A stretch of 64,000 bases of DNA from Roseibium sp. MMSF_3412 (lineage in GTDB: Bacteria > Pseudomonadota > Alphaproteobacteria > Rhizobiales > Stappiaceae). A program made the translations under genes and the position numbers. The stretch spans positions 361,125 through 425,124 of the forward strand of contig NZ_JASHJI010000004.1 in NCBI RefSeq assembly GCF_030733265.1, written 5' to 3'. The notes under the pieces are model-generated. The model did not search any database. It saw only the letters and a list, made by a program, of their open reading frames with translations, and was not told where the DNA came from. This document shows, piece by piece, positions 25,996-34,666 of the stretch; position 1 is the first letter of the stretch; every line of letters begins with the position of its first letter.

Positions 25996-27012
25996 ATGTC
26001 GAAAAGCACCTGCACCGTTACCATCAACGGAAAGAAGATAAAGGCGAATGTCGGTGATACCCTGATTGACGCAGGCCTTGGCGGGCGTCTGGTTCTGCCG
26101 CATGACTGTTGTTCGGGCCAATGCGAAACCTGCCGCGTGCGCGTGCTGAACGGTAATGTCGATGCCTTCGGCACGGAAGAAAAGAGCACGGTCCTCGGCT
26201 GTCTCGCGGTTCTGGAAGGCGATGCGGAGATCTCGTATGACCCCGTGCCGATCGTCAAGACCGTCAAAGGCACGGTAGCGAATATCCGGAAAATCAAGGA
26301 CGACTATCTCGAGGTCCGGGTCAAGACGGTCAAGCCCGTGACCTGGTTGCCGGGCCAATACCTGCGGGCGACGTTTTCCGGCTACCCGGCGCGGGACTAC
26401 AGCCCGACCACTCCGCTCAATCTCGATGCGGAAGAAGACGTCATCGTCTTTCACATCAAGGTCTATCCCAACAGCATCGTCTCCTCGAAGCTCGGTACGG
26501 AGATTGCGCCCGGACACAAGGTCAAGCTGCGTGGCCCCTTCGGCAACGGTTTTCTGCGGCGGCAGCCTGAGCCGATCGTTCTCACGTCGACAGGAACAGG
26601 GTTTGCCCCCATCTGGTCGATTGCCGTGGCAGCCATTCTGGGCCAGCCCGACAGGGATATCAGGCTGATCGTCGGTTCCAGGACGCGGGACGGTCTTTAC
26701 ATGCGAGACGCCATCCGCTGGCTTCGCAACCAGGGCATTTCCGTGACGCTGACGGCGAGCGACGGCGACGGTGACACTGTCATGGCCTCCAGACCCTACG
26801 AACTTCTTGGAGAACTGACGGCTGATCACGTGATCTATTCCGCAGGCGCGCCCTCACATGTCGAGGCAACTCGGGATGTCGCCCGCGACGCAGGCGCAAC
26901 CTTCTATGCGGACCCGTTCTTCGTGGCCGAGGAAAGCAGCAATCTCAAATTGCTGGCGTCGTCCCTGCTGCGCAAGGCCAAGATGCCATTTGCCGCTGCT
27001 GCAGCCGGATGA
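25996..27012 (+). CDS. Ferredoxin-NAD(P)H-type oxidoreductase with N-terminal [2Fe-2S] domain
   Basis: This 338-residue electron-transfer protein has a plant-type [2Fe-2S] domain with ligands C38, C43, C46 and C69 (DCCSGQCETC...LGC). An FAD domain (RDYSPTTP, about 133-140) and an NAD(P) domain (STGTGFAPIWSI) follow. The architecture is that of CDP-6-deoxyglucoseen reductase and oxygenase reductases. It is cytoplasmic. It lies 30 bp after the cytochrome b/EB_dh fusion, so it probably exchanges electrons between NAD(P)H and that membrane heme protein. No oxygenase is nearby. Confidence 0.85.
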   Translation: MSKSTCTVTINGKKIKANVGDTLIDAGLGGRLVLPHDCCSGQCETCRVRVLNGNVDAFGTEEKSTVLGCLAVLEGDAEISYDPVPIVKTVKGTVANIRKIKDDYLEVRVKTVKPVTWLPGQYLRATFSGYPARDYSPTTPLNLDAEEDVIVFHIKVYPNSIVSSKLGTEIAPGHKVKLRGPFGNGFLRRQPEPIVLTSTGTGFAPIWSIAVAAILGQPDRDIRLIVGSRTRDGLYMRDAIRWLRNQGISVTLTASDGDGDTVMASRPYELLGELTADHVIYSAGAPSHVEATRDVARDAGATFYADPFFVAEESSNLKLLASSLLRKAKMPFAAAAAG

Positions 27013-27077
27013 TCAGGGAGCCCGGATCCGCACACAAGCGCAGCCGCGCCTGATCGTCCGTTCCGGCTTGCGCGGAC

Positions 27078-29969
27078 CTATTGCGCGGCTGTGGAGATAA
27101 CGTCCCGGCATTCGAACAGTAGTTCTTCCAGGTCCGATACGGGCATCGGATGACCAAGGAAATATCCCTGTGCGTCCGTGCAGCCGATGTCCTTCAGCAT
27201 TTCAAGCAAGAGCTCGGTTTCAACGCCTTCCGCCGTTGTCGTCATGTCGAGGTTTTTCGCCAGGTCTATGACCGCCTTGACGATTGAAACGGATTCGTCC
27301 GAGTACGCCATGGACCTGACGAAGGACTGGTCGATCTTGATCTTGTCGAACGGGAATCTCCGCAGGTAGCTCAGCGACGAATAGCCGGTTCCGAAATCGT
27401 CCATCGAGATCTTCACACCAAGCAGTTTCGCCTGGTGCAAGGCATCGAGAATTTCCTCGGATTCAATCAGGAGAACGCTTTCCGTGACTTCCAGTTCAAG
27501 TCGGTCCGCCCTCAGGTCGGACTTCGTGAGCGCACTGATCAGGACCGGGCCGAAGGAATGACCCCTCAACTGGCGCGGCGACAGATTGACCGCAACCCGC
27601 AGGTGATCGGGCCACAGCGCTGCCTGCCGGCAGGCCTCGTTCAGAACCCATTCGCCAAGGGGAACGATCAGCCCGGTATCTTCGGCCAGAGGAATGAACT
27701 CCATCGGCGGAACCATTCCGCGTTCCGGATGACGCCAGCGCACCAGTGCCTCGAAACCGGTGACCGTGTGATTTGCCAACGAATATTGCGGCTGGAAGTA
27801 GAGCTCGAGCTGTCCGTTCGAAATTGCGTGCCGCAGATCCGTGATCAGCTCTCTTCGTTCGTTGACCGCGGTCCCCATTTCCGCTTCGAAGAAGCGGTGC
27901 GTGTTCCGTCCGTCCTCTTTTGCCTGGTAAAGAGCAAGGTCTGCCTGCTTGAAGAGTTCATCGGCGGGGACCGCTGCCCCCTGTGAAACGGAAATGCCGA
28001 CACTGACCCCGATGACGATTTCATGATCGGCAACCTGGAACGGCTTGGACAGTTCCCAGATGACCGATTGGGCCAATTCGTCGATCGCATAGAGGTCGGC
28101 GGGAAGGTTCGTCAGAATTGCAAACTCGTCGCCGCCGAGCCGCACAACGAGTTCGCGTTCGCTGATCAGTTCCCGCAGACGTTCGGCCACCTGGCGAAGC
28201 AATTCGTCACCGATCGGATGGCCGAGGGAATCGTTGACCGTCTTGAATTCATCAAGGTCCAGACACAGGATGCCGAACTCGCCGCCTTGAACCTGCTGAC
28301 GATTGAGCAGCGCTTCCAGCTGATCCTTGAACTCTATCCTGTTCGGCAACTGGGTGAGCATGTCATGGCGTGCGAGGAAGGCTAGGCGGTCACGCGCTTC
28401 CTGGCGTTCGGTAATGTCCTCGGAGATCGCGACCCAGCCGCCGTCGCACAACGGCTGCCGCGTCGTGAGAACGATCCGCCCAGAACGGATCTTGACCATT
28501 TCCGTGCTTTGCGTCGCGCCTTTCGAACGAACAAGGGAAAAACTGAGCGTTGAAGGTACGGGTGCCTCCGTCTCGACCAGTTCCACATCGAGCACGTCCG
28601 CAATTTCAGCGGACGTCATTCCCGGTCTGACAGTATCCGCGTCCAGTTCAAACAATTCCGCGTAGCGTTGGTTGGAAACGATCAGTTTCCCCTTGGAATC
28701 GAACATGCACAGGCCGTGAGACATATTGTTCAGTGCCGCATCGAACAAGACGTTCTGCTCTCTCAGCTTGGCTTCCTGCGATCTCAGGATGGAATTCTTC
28801 TCGTGCACCCGGACCCGCAAGGCGTCCCGTTCCTTCACGGACCTCTGCAACGAGACAACCGATCTCGCAATGTCTCCGACTTCGTCAAGCCGTTCGGTTC
28901 CGACCACCTGGTTCTCAAAGTCTCCCGCCGCGATACCGGACAGGACACGGGTGATCTTGGTCAAGGGCCAGGTGATCTGCCGGGACAAGAGGAAAGCGAC
29001 CGCGGCAAAGGCGACGAGGGCCAGGAGGCCAAACAGGAACAGGCGCTTGAGAAGCTTGGCTTCTTCTTCCGTGCCGATCCTGGTGAGTTCGTTCTGCGTT
29101 TCGGTCAACTGCTCGATCGGCAGCAACGCGCAGATCGAGATCGGACTGATGGGTATGCCGCACTTGATGACATTGCTGCCATTCGACGTGATGTTGAGAT
29201 TGTCAGGCGATCGCTCTATGTCGCTGATCCTGCCGTCGAAGCTCGCTCTGGAGATGATCTCGCCATCATGGACGACGGCCAGGCCGAATGCGTTGATATC
29301 GGTCAGGTTGGTCAGCATGGGCTCTGTTTCACGCAGCCAGCGCTGTGCGAGAAGACCGCCAATGACGTATCCGAACTCGTCGTAAACAGGTACGAAGATC
29401 ACTTGCGATACGGCGTTCACGTTTCTGCCGGGGACAAAAACCTGCGACTCGTCCTTCGGCAGAACACCGGAATATGTGATCGAGTCACCCGGCATGCTTT
29501 CGTTAAGCGAGCGCTCGATTTCGCTGAAGAAGGTCAGTGACGGCAGTTTCGATCCGAGTGAAACCAGATCGCTTTCGTAGGACGATGCCCCGATGACACG
29601 CGCCTTTTCGTCAAGAACGACGATACCGTCAATGTCGTCGAGTTCGGCAATCGGACCCAGCAATTCCGACATGGCGACATTGTTGCGCGATTCGATCGCC
29701 TTGCCGATATTGGGATCGGCCGCAATAGCGCTGACCCTGCGCACCCTGTCCTCAAACAGAAACTCCAGCCGTTTTCCCGCCAGCTTGACGTCGGCCGTCA
29801 GCATTTCCAGCAGGCGGGATTGTGACAGCTTCAACAATTCTCCCTGTTGCCGGGTCATGCTGTCCTCAAGCTGATAGGCCACCAGGCCGATCAGACCGGC
29901 AAAGGCACACAGCGCTGTGAACACAGCGCCGTATGTGAAATGCCAGAACAGTGAGGAGTGCCGTATCAT
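27078..29969 (-). CDS. Membrane GGDEF-EAL cyclic-di-GMP signalling protein with periplasmic sensor, HAMP and PAS
   Basis: This 963-residue protein has an N-terminal helix (about 10-32), a periplasmic CHASE4-like sensor (about 35-305), a second helix (about 308-330), HAMP (about 330-385), PAS (about 410-520, GLCMFDSKGKLIVSNQRYAE), GGDEF and EAL. The GGDEF core RLGGDEF is intact near 609-615. EAL is intact (FEALVRWRHP near 738, later DDFGTGYSSLSYL). It can in principle make and degrade c-di-GMP. The PstS-like periplasmic protein encoded 14 bp upstream probably feeds its sensor domain. Confidence 0.9.
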   Translation of the reverse strand: MIRHSSLFWHFTYGAVFTALCAFAGLIGLVAYQLEDSMTRQQGELLKLSQSRLLEMLTADVKLAGKRLEFLFEDRVRRVSAIAADPNIGKAIESRNNVAMSELLGPIAELDDIDGIVVLDEKARVIGASSYESDLVSLGSKLPSLTFFSEIERSLNESMPGDSITYSGVLPKDESQVFVPGRNVNAVSQVIFVPVYDEFGYVIGGLLAQRWLRETEPMLTNLTDINAFGLAVVHDGEIISRASFDGRISDIERSPDNLNITSNGSNVIKCGIPISPISICALLPIEQLTETQNELTRIGTEEEAKLLKRLFLFGLLALVAFAAVAFLLSRQITWPLTKITRVLSGIAAGDFENQVVGTERLDEVGDIARSVVSLQRSVKERDALRVRVHEKNSILRSQEAKLREQNVLFDAALNNMSHGLCMFDSKGKLIVSNQRYAELFELDADTVRPGMTSAEIADVLDVELVETEAPVPSTLSFSLVRSKGATQSTEMVKIRSGRIVLTTRQPLCDGGWVAISEDITERQEARDRLAFLARHDMLTQLPNRIEFKDQLEALLNRQQVQGGEFGILCLDLDEFKTVNDSLGHPIGDELLRQVAERLRELISERELVVRLGGDEFAILTNLPADLYAIDELAQSVIWELSKPFQVADHEIVIGVSVGISVSQGAAVPADELFKQADLALYQAKEDGRNTHRFFEAEMGTAVNERRELITDLRHAISNGQLELYFQPQYSLANHTVTGFEALVRWRHPERGMVPPMEFIPLAEDTGLIVPLGEWVLNEACRQAALWPDHLRVAVNLSPRQLRGHSFGPVLISALTKSDLRADRLELEVTESVLLIESEEILDALHQAKLLGVKISMDDFGTGYSSLSYLRRFPFDKIKIDQSFVRSMAYSDESVSIVKAVIDLAKNLDMTTTAEGVETELLLEMLKDIGCTDAQGYFLGHPMPVSDLEELLFECRDVISTAAQ

Positions 29970-29983
29970 GTTCGCTTAGCGCA

Positions 29984-30787
29984 TCAATTGGTTACAGGAA
30001 CGCCGCCGTAGTTCTTTATCAATGCATGTGCCTTTTCCGACCGGCTGAAGTCGACAAAGGCTTCCATTTCGTCATCCATAGTCCCGTCCTTGTAGATCAG
30101 GGCCAGCGTCACAGCGCTTGGATAGCTGTCATCGGTTGGATGGTGGCCGTCGACCTTGAGAACCGAAAGACCGGATTCCAACGGCCGCGAGTACGGTCCG
30201 AACGCGATCGCACCTTCCACGTTCATCGCGGTGTTGATCGCGTCCTGCGTTGTCACCGCCGTCTTTGAACGGGCCGAAAACTTCAGATCCTTCCAGCCGG
30301 GCATCGACCCGCGCAGCACCTGAAGCGTGCTGTCGGCATCTTCGCGCCTGACGAGCTTGACGCGCAGATCAGCGCCGCCAAGTTCCGACCAGTTCGTAAT
30401 CTCACCCGAATAGAGTTTCACCAGATCCGCGCTCGAAAGCGCAGAGACTCCCGAGGACGGGTGCGTGAAGACGGCACTCGGGATTTTCGCGATCGGTATG
30501 TAGATCAGGCCGGAGCCGACTTCGCTTTCCTTCAAAGGCCTTGCAACGCGTCCGAGCCGCTCCGCCCCGGAACTGACCGCGGCGATACCGCCGCCGGATC
30601 CGATACTCGGCGGAATGGAGAGTTCGATTTCCGGATGCTGCCCCGCGAAACCCTCGCCGATCTCACGCAGCATTTCCAGTCCATCACCCGTGCCGACAAC
30701 ATTCAGGCCAGCATCCGCCGCGGCACCACCGGTGTGGAAAAACATCATGCCCAGCGACACTGCCAAGCCAAAAACTGATCTTCTCAT
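29984..30787 (-). CDS. Periplasmic phosphate-binding-protein-like (PstS-type) protein
   Basis: This 267-residue secreted protein has a signal peptide (about 1-24, ending AAA) and a PstS/PBP-like fold: NVVGTGDGLEMLREIGEGF, PPSIGSGGGIAAVSSG, SALSSADLVKLYSGEITNWSELGG and REDADSTLQVL. In PstS proteins these segments line the phosphate site. No pst permease genes are present. It is cotranscribed with the GGDEF-EAL gene, so it is more likely a signalling co-receptor than a transporter part. The ligand is unproven. Confidence 0.82.
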   Translation of the reverse strand: MRRSVFGLAVSLGMMFFHTGGAAADAGLNVVGTGDGLEMLREIGEGFAGQHPEIELSIPPSIGSGGGIAAVSSGAERLGRVARPLKESEVGSGLIYIPIAKIPSAVFTHPSSGVSALSSADLVKLYSGEITNWSELGGADLRVKLVRREDADSTLQVLRGSMPGWKDLKFSARSKTAVTTQDAINTAMNVEGAIAFGPYSRPLESGLSVLKVDGHHPTDDSYPSAVTLALIYKDGTMDDEMEAFVDFSRSEKAHALIKNYGGVPVTN

Positions 30788-31162
30788 TCAGGCCACCCAC
30801 ATTAATTTTGGCAATCAAGATGCGCTCGCCAAGTTAATTAAGAGCTAAAGTACCGATAATTTTTACAATTGGCATGTTGTCAGATTTAATGAATGCAATA
30901 AATACGAAGGCCAATACAACTTGAATACAACTTTACAATGTGAACTATTTTACCTTGGGTAATATTTTCCTAGTCACCTTTGCAATCTGCAATCAAGGAC
31001 AATTTGGAAAGATTCCAGACAAAGCCGGCGCGCCACAGTTTTCGTCTGAAACCGCAAATACAACCGGCGATGAAACCTACCGGAAATGCGGGAAAATCGC
31101 AGAACGGGCCGAAATCCGGGCTGAAGGAACCGTTGAGAGACTGCTTCAACAACCTGTGGTGA
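30788..31162. other. AT-rich intergenic region upstream of the PstS-like gene
   Basis: This 375-bp spacer lies between two minus-strand genes: the 3' end of lacI and the start of the PstS-like gene. It is notably AT-rich at 30790-30990 and should contain the promoter of the PstS-like/GGDEF-EAL operon. A plus-strand frame from 30940 runs antisense into lacI and looks spurious. I see no terminator with a convincing stem and no RNA gene. Confidence 0.45.
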
Positions 31163-32269
31163 TCATTCAGGCGAACCGGCCGGCACCTCTGTCGGCGGTG
31201 CCGTGCTCTCGCGGACGACAAGGTCAACACCGACCACGACCGGCTTCAGTCGGTCGGCGCGTGCCGTTGTCTTCGGATCAATGCATTCCAGCAGCAGTGA
31301 GGCCGCCTTTGTGCCCAGTGCCCGCCGATCCTGACGGATCGTGGTCAGGGCCGGAACGTAAAAGTCGGACAGTTCGATATCGTCGAAACCAACGACCGAC
31401 ATATCTTCAGGGACGTTCAATCCGCGCGCTTCGAGGGTCGACATGAGGCCGAATGCCACCTGGTCGGACGCACAGAACACAGCGGTCGGCCGTTCAGCGA
31501 GATCCAGAATTTTCAGCGCGGCGCTGCGACCCGATTCAAGCGAAAAATCTCCACGCACGATCCATTCGTCGCGGACCGGGAGTTCAAGGCGGGCACGCTC
31601 CTCCAGCATGCCCTGCCGCCGCGCATGGGTCAGGACATTGTCACCCGGCCCGGTCACATGCGCGATCTTCCGGTGTCCGAGTTCATAAAGGTGCCGAACC
31701 GCCAGGCGCGCGCCTTCGATATTGTCGCTTCTTACCGACGGCAGACCCGCACTGTGAACCCATTCGCAGGCAAACACGATCTTGTCGGCAACACCGTTTG
31801 TTCGGAATTGCTCAAGTTCCGAGTCAGGCAGCGACCCGTCCAGACAGATGACACCATCGATCTGCGAATTCAAAAAATGGTCCACCAGGAATTCACCCGC
31901 CGTGACGAGGTTCTGGGTATCTGCAATCAGGACGGACATGTCGTTTTCGCCGAGCCGCTGGTTGATGCCGGCCAGGATCTGCGAAAAAAACGGATTGCCA
32001 AGATTTGGAACAAGAACAAGGATCGCGCCCGCCTGGCGCGTCCTGAGCGTGCGCGCAGCCTTGTTCACGCGATAGCCCGTTGCACGGATGGCCGCGAAGA
32101 CGCTATCACGTGTGGCCTCGGTCAGGAGTTCCGGATTGCTCAACGCACGGCTCACGGTCGCGGTCGACACGCCCGCGACCCCGGCAACGTCGCGAATACG
32201 GACGTTTTTCTGCAGAACCGACTTGCCCGGACCGTTTGTTTTGTCTTTGCGCACATTCCGGGTTGACAT
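31163..32269 (-). CDS. LacI-family transcriptional regulator
   Basis: This 368-residue repressor has a LacI helix-turn-helix near 25-60 (IRDVAGVAGVSTATVSRALSN) preceded by a 24-residue basic tail, a hinge, and a periplasmic-binding-like sensor domain (VLVPNLGNPFFSQILAG, RKIAHVTGP, AVFCASDQVAFGLM, VVGFDDIELS). It is divergent from a sugar ABC/hydrolase operon. Two copies of a TGTAATCGATTACA palindrome lie in the shared spacer, the first only 25 bp before its own start, so autoregulation is expected. Inducer: probably a xyloside or its metabolite (inferred from the GH43 gene). Confidence 0.92.
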   Translation of the reverse strand: MSTRNVRKDKTNGPGKSVLQKNVRIRDVAGVAGVSTATVSRALSNPELLTEATRDSVFAAIRATGYRVNKAARTLRTRQAGAILVLVPNLGNPFFSQILAGINQRLGENDMSVLIADTQNLVTAGEFLVDHFLNSQIDGVICLDGSLPDSELEQFRTNGVADKIVFACEWVHSAGLPSVRSDNIEGARLAVRHLYELGHRKIAHVTGPGDNVLTHARRQGMLEERARLELPVRDEWIVRGDFSLESGRSAALKILDLAERPTAVFCASDQVAFGLMSTLEARGLNVPEDMSVVGFDDIELSDFYVPALTTIRQDRRALGTKAASLLLECIDPKTTARADRLKPVVVGVDLVVRESTAPPTEVPAGSPE

Positions 32270-32293
32270 CAGACCGTTTCCCTAGAATTATAA

Positions 32294-32309
32294 ATGTAAT
32301 CGATTACAT
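32294..32309. promoter_or_regulatory. LacI-type operator 1
   Basis: ATGTAATCGATTACAT is a perfect 16-bp palindrome with the central CG step typical of LacI-family operators. It lies 25 bp upstream of the lacI start and about 95 bp upstream of the binding-protein start. Confidence 0.85.
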
Positions 32310-32327
32310 GAGAATGATACACCAAAA

Positions 32328-32341
32328 TGTAATCGATTACA
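32328..32341. promoter_or_regulatory. LacI-type operator 2
   Basis: TGTAATCGATTACA is a perfect 14-bp palindrome, identical to the core of operator 1. Its centre is 33 bp away, close to three helical turns, so the two repressor dimers would bind the same face of the DNA. It is 64 bp upstream of the binding-protein ATG. Confidence 0.85.
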
Positions 32342-32404
32342 AAATGAGGCGGAAGCCACATTCAGAGATCAATCGAACAATTTCCGGTTCGGTGGGAGGA
32401 GAAC

Positions 32405-33637
32405 ATGAAAGCACTACGCGTAATCTTTGCCGCATCCACGGCCCTTTGTGCGGCCACTGCCGCTCACGCGACAGATCTTGAAGTCACGCATTGGTGGACA
32501 TCCGGCGGCGAGGCTGCTGCCGTTGCCGAGTTTGCCAAGGCATTCGATGCGACCGGCAACAAATGGGTTGACGGTGCAATCGCCGGTTCGGGCGGCACCG
32601 CCCGGCCGATCATGATCAGCCGTATCACAGGCGGCGACCCGATGGGGGCAACCCAGTTCAACCATGGCCGCCAGGCGGAAGAACTGGTCGAAGCCGGTCT
32701 GATGCGCGACTTGAGCGACATTGCCTCGGAAGGCAACTGGGCCGAGATTGTCCGCCCTTCCAGCCTGCTGGACAGCTGCACGCTCGACGGCAAGATCTAT
32801 TGCGTTCCGGTCAATATCCACTCCCAGCAGTGGCTCTGGCTGAACAATTCCGTGTTTGAAAACGCCGGACTTGCTGTCCCGACAAACTGGGACGAATACG
32901 TCGCGGCCGCGCCGAAACTCGAGGAAGCCGGTATCGTGCCGCTGGCGATGGGACAACAGCCCTGGCAGACAACGCTGGCATTCCAGGTTCTCCTCGTCGC
33001 TCTCGCCGGCCCCGAGGCCTACACAGCCGTGTTCGGAGGCAAAGACGCAGACCTCGCCGGCGGTCCGGAGATGGCAAAAGTGTTCGCAGCGGCTGACAAG
33101 GCCCGCGACATGGCGAAAAACTCCAATGTCCAGAACTGGAATGATGCCACCAACATGGTCATCACCGGCAAGGCCGCCGGTCAGATCATGGGCGACTGGG
33201 CTCAGGGCGAGTTTGCCGTCGCCGAGCAGGTGGCCGGCAAGGACTACACCTGTCTGCCGGGCCTCGGTGTCAACGAAGTCATCATGACTGGCGGGGATGC
33301 GTTCTATTTCCCCAAGGTCGACGATGCCGACGTAACGGCAGCGCAGGGTGAACTTGCCAAGGTGATGATCTCTCCCGAAACGCAGGTTGCGTTCAACCTG
33401 AAAAAGGGATCGCTGCCGGTGCGCGGCGATGTGGACCTCAATGCGGCCAATGACTGCATGCGCAAGGGTCTCGACATCCTGGCCGGCGGCAACATCATCC
33501 AGGCACCGGACCAGCTGCTTTCGGCAGACAGTCTGACCCAGGTCAACGACCTGTTCGTCGAGTTCTTCAACAATCCGGGCATGTCGGCTGAGGACGCGCA
33601 GAAACAGTTCGCGTCCATCATCAGCAGCGCCGACTGA
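32405..33637 (+). CDS. Sugar ABC transporter substrate-binding protein (family 1, MalE/UgpB-like)
   Basis: This 410-residue secreted protein has a signal peptide (about 1-20, ending AHA) and a family-1 solute-binding fold: VTHWWTSGGEAAAVAEFAKAF, GTARPIMISRI, FNHGRQAEELVEAGLM and IHSQQWLWLNNSVF. GGGAGGA precedes the ATG. It is the first gene of the LacI-controlled operon and is followed by a strong hairpin. The GH43 gene downstream suggests xylo-oligosaccharides or a related glycoside as ligand; this is inferred. Confidence 0.9.
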   Translation: MKALRVIFAASTALCAATAAHATDLEVTHWWTSGGEAAAVAEFAKAFDATGNKWVDGAIAGSGGTARPIMISRITGGDPMGATQFNHGRQAEELVEAGLMRDLSDIASEGNWAEIVRPSSLLDSCTLDGKIYCVPVNIHSQQWLWLNNSVFENAGLAVPTNWDEYVAAAPKLEEAGIVPLAMGQQPWQTTLAFQVLLVALAGPEAYTAVFGGKDADLAGGPEMAKVFAAADKARDMAKNSNVQNWNDATNMVITGKAAGQIMGDWAQGEFAVAEQVAGKDYTCLPGLGVNEVIMTGGDAFYFPKVDDADVTAAQGELAKVMISPETQVAFNLKKGSLPVRGDVDLNAANDCMRKGLDILAGGNIIQAPDQLLSADSLTQVNDLFVEFFNNPGMSAEDAQKQFASIISSAD

Positions 33638-33699
33638 TCCGGCAGGCCTCCGCCACCCGGACAGTCGTCGTCAACGCTCGACCGGGCGGCGTCCTCCAG

Positions 33700-33725
33700 C
33701 CCTGCGCGCAGACTTGCGCGCAGGG
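33700..33725 (+). promoter_or_regulatory. Strong stem-loop between binding-protein and permease genes
   Basis: CCCTGCGCGCA (33700-33710) and TGCGCGCAGGG (33715-33725) form a perfect 11-bp stem with the loop GACT. No U tract follows in the plus-strand transcript. Its place after the binding-protein gene suggests mRNA stabilisation or partial termination that raises binding-protein output. Confidence 0.65.
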
Positions 33726-33772
33726 ACTCCCTGGTGCGCGCCGGATGATCTCTTCGACAAGGACACAACGCC

Positions 33773-34666
33773 ATGGCTGCAGCAACCGGCCCGACAAGAT
33801 GGCACAAGAACCTGAGTGCCAAAGTGGCCGCGATCCCGATGATAACAACCGCGCTCGTTGTCTTCATCGGGGGAACCGCCTGGACGGTTCTCTACTCTTT
33901 CACCAGCTCGAAACTTCTGCCGAAGGAGAAATTCGTCGGCTTCGCCCAATACGAACGCTTGTGGAATAGCAGCAAGTGGCTGATCTCCATCGAGAATCTT
34001 GCGATCTATGGTGCGTTTTCGCTGGTGTTCTCGCTATTGATCGGTTTTGTCCTGGCGGCGCTTCTGGACCAGAAGATCCGCTTCGAAGACACGTTCCGCA
34101 CGATCCTGCTCTATCCGTTCGCGCTCAGCTTCATCGTTACCGGGCTGGCCTGGCAATGGATCCTCAATCCGGACTTCGGCGTACAGCAAGTGGTGCGCAA
34201 TCTCGGCTGGGACTCCTTTTCCTTCGATCCGCTCTACGATCCGGAGATTGTCATCTACGGCATTCTCATTGCCGGCCTGTGGCAGGGAACGGGCCTGATC
34301 ATGTGCCTCATGCTGGCCGGCCTGCGCGGAATTGACGAGGACATCTGGAAGGCGGCCAAGATCGACGGCATCCCGATGTGGAAGACCTATGTCTTCATCG
34401 TCATTCCGATGATGCGCGGCATCTTCATCACGGCCATCGTGCTGATCGCATCGGGCATCATCAAGGTCTACGATCTCGTCGTCGCCCAGACCGGGGGCGG
34501 TCCGGGGATCGCTTCCGAAGTCCCCGCGAAATATGTCTATGACGCCATGTTCCTGTCGCAGAACCTCGGGCAGGGCTTTGCCGCATCTACGATGATGCTG
34601 CTCTCCGTGATCATTATCGTCGTGCCTTGGGCCTATCTCGAATTCGGAGGGAAACGCCGTGGGTAA
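33773..34666 (+). CDS. Sugar ABC transporter permease (MalF-type)
   Basis: This 297-residue protein has six hydrophobic helices and the EAA loop DIWKAAKIDGIPMWKTYVFI (about 192-211), which docks on the ATPase. The LAWQWILNPDFGVQQ segment is typical of UgpA/MalF permeases. It pairs with the next permease. Stop overlaps the next GTG start by 8 bp. Confidence 0.9.
   Translation: MAAATGPTRWHKNLSAKVAAIPMITTALVVFIGGTAWTVLYSFTSSKLLPKEKFVGFAQYERLWNSSKWLISIENLAIYGAFSLVFSLLIGFVLAALLDQKIRFEDTFRTILLYPFALSFIVTGLAWQWILNPDFGVQQVVRNLGWDSFSFDPLYDPEIVIYGILIAGLWQGTGLIMCLMLAGLRGIDEDIWKAAKIDGIPMWKTYVFIVIPMMRGIFITAIVLIASGIIKVYDLVVAQTGGGPGIASEVPAKYVYDAMFLSQNLGQGFAASTMMLLSVIIIVVPWAYLEFGGKRRG

Noticed and set aside
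30940..31446. Plus-strand frame of 168 codons upstream of and antisense to lacI
   Set aside because: Its second half is the reverse strand of the lacI 3' end, composition changes abruptly, and no family or ribosome-binding site is evident.
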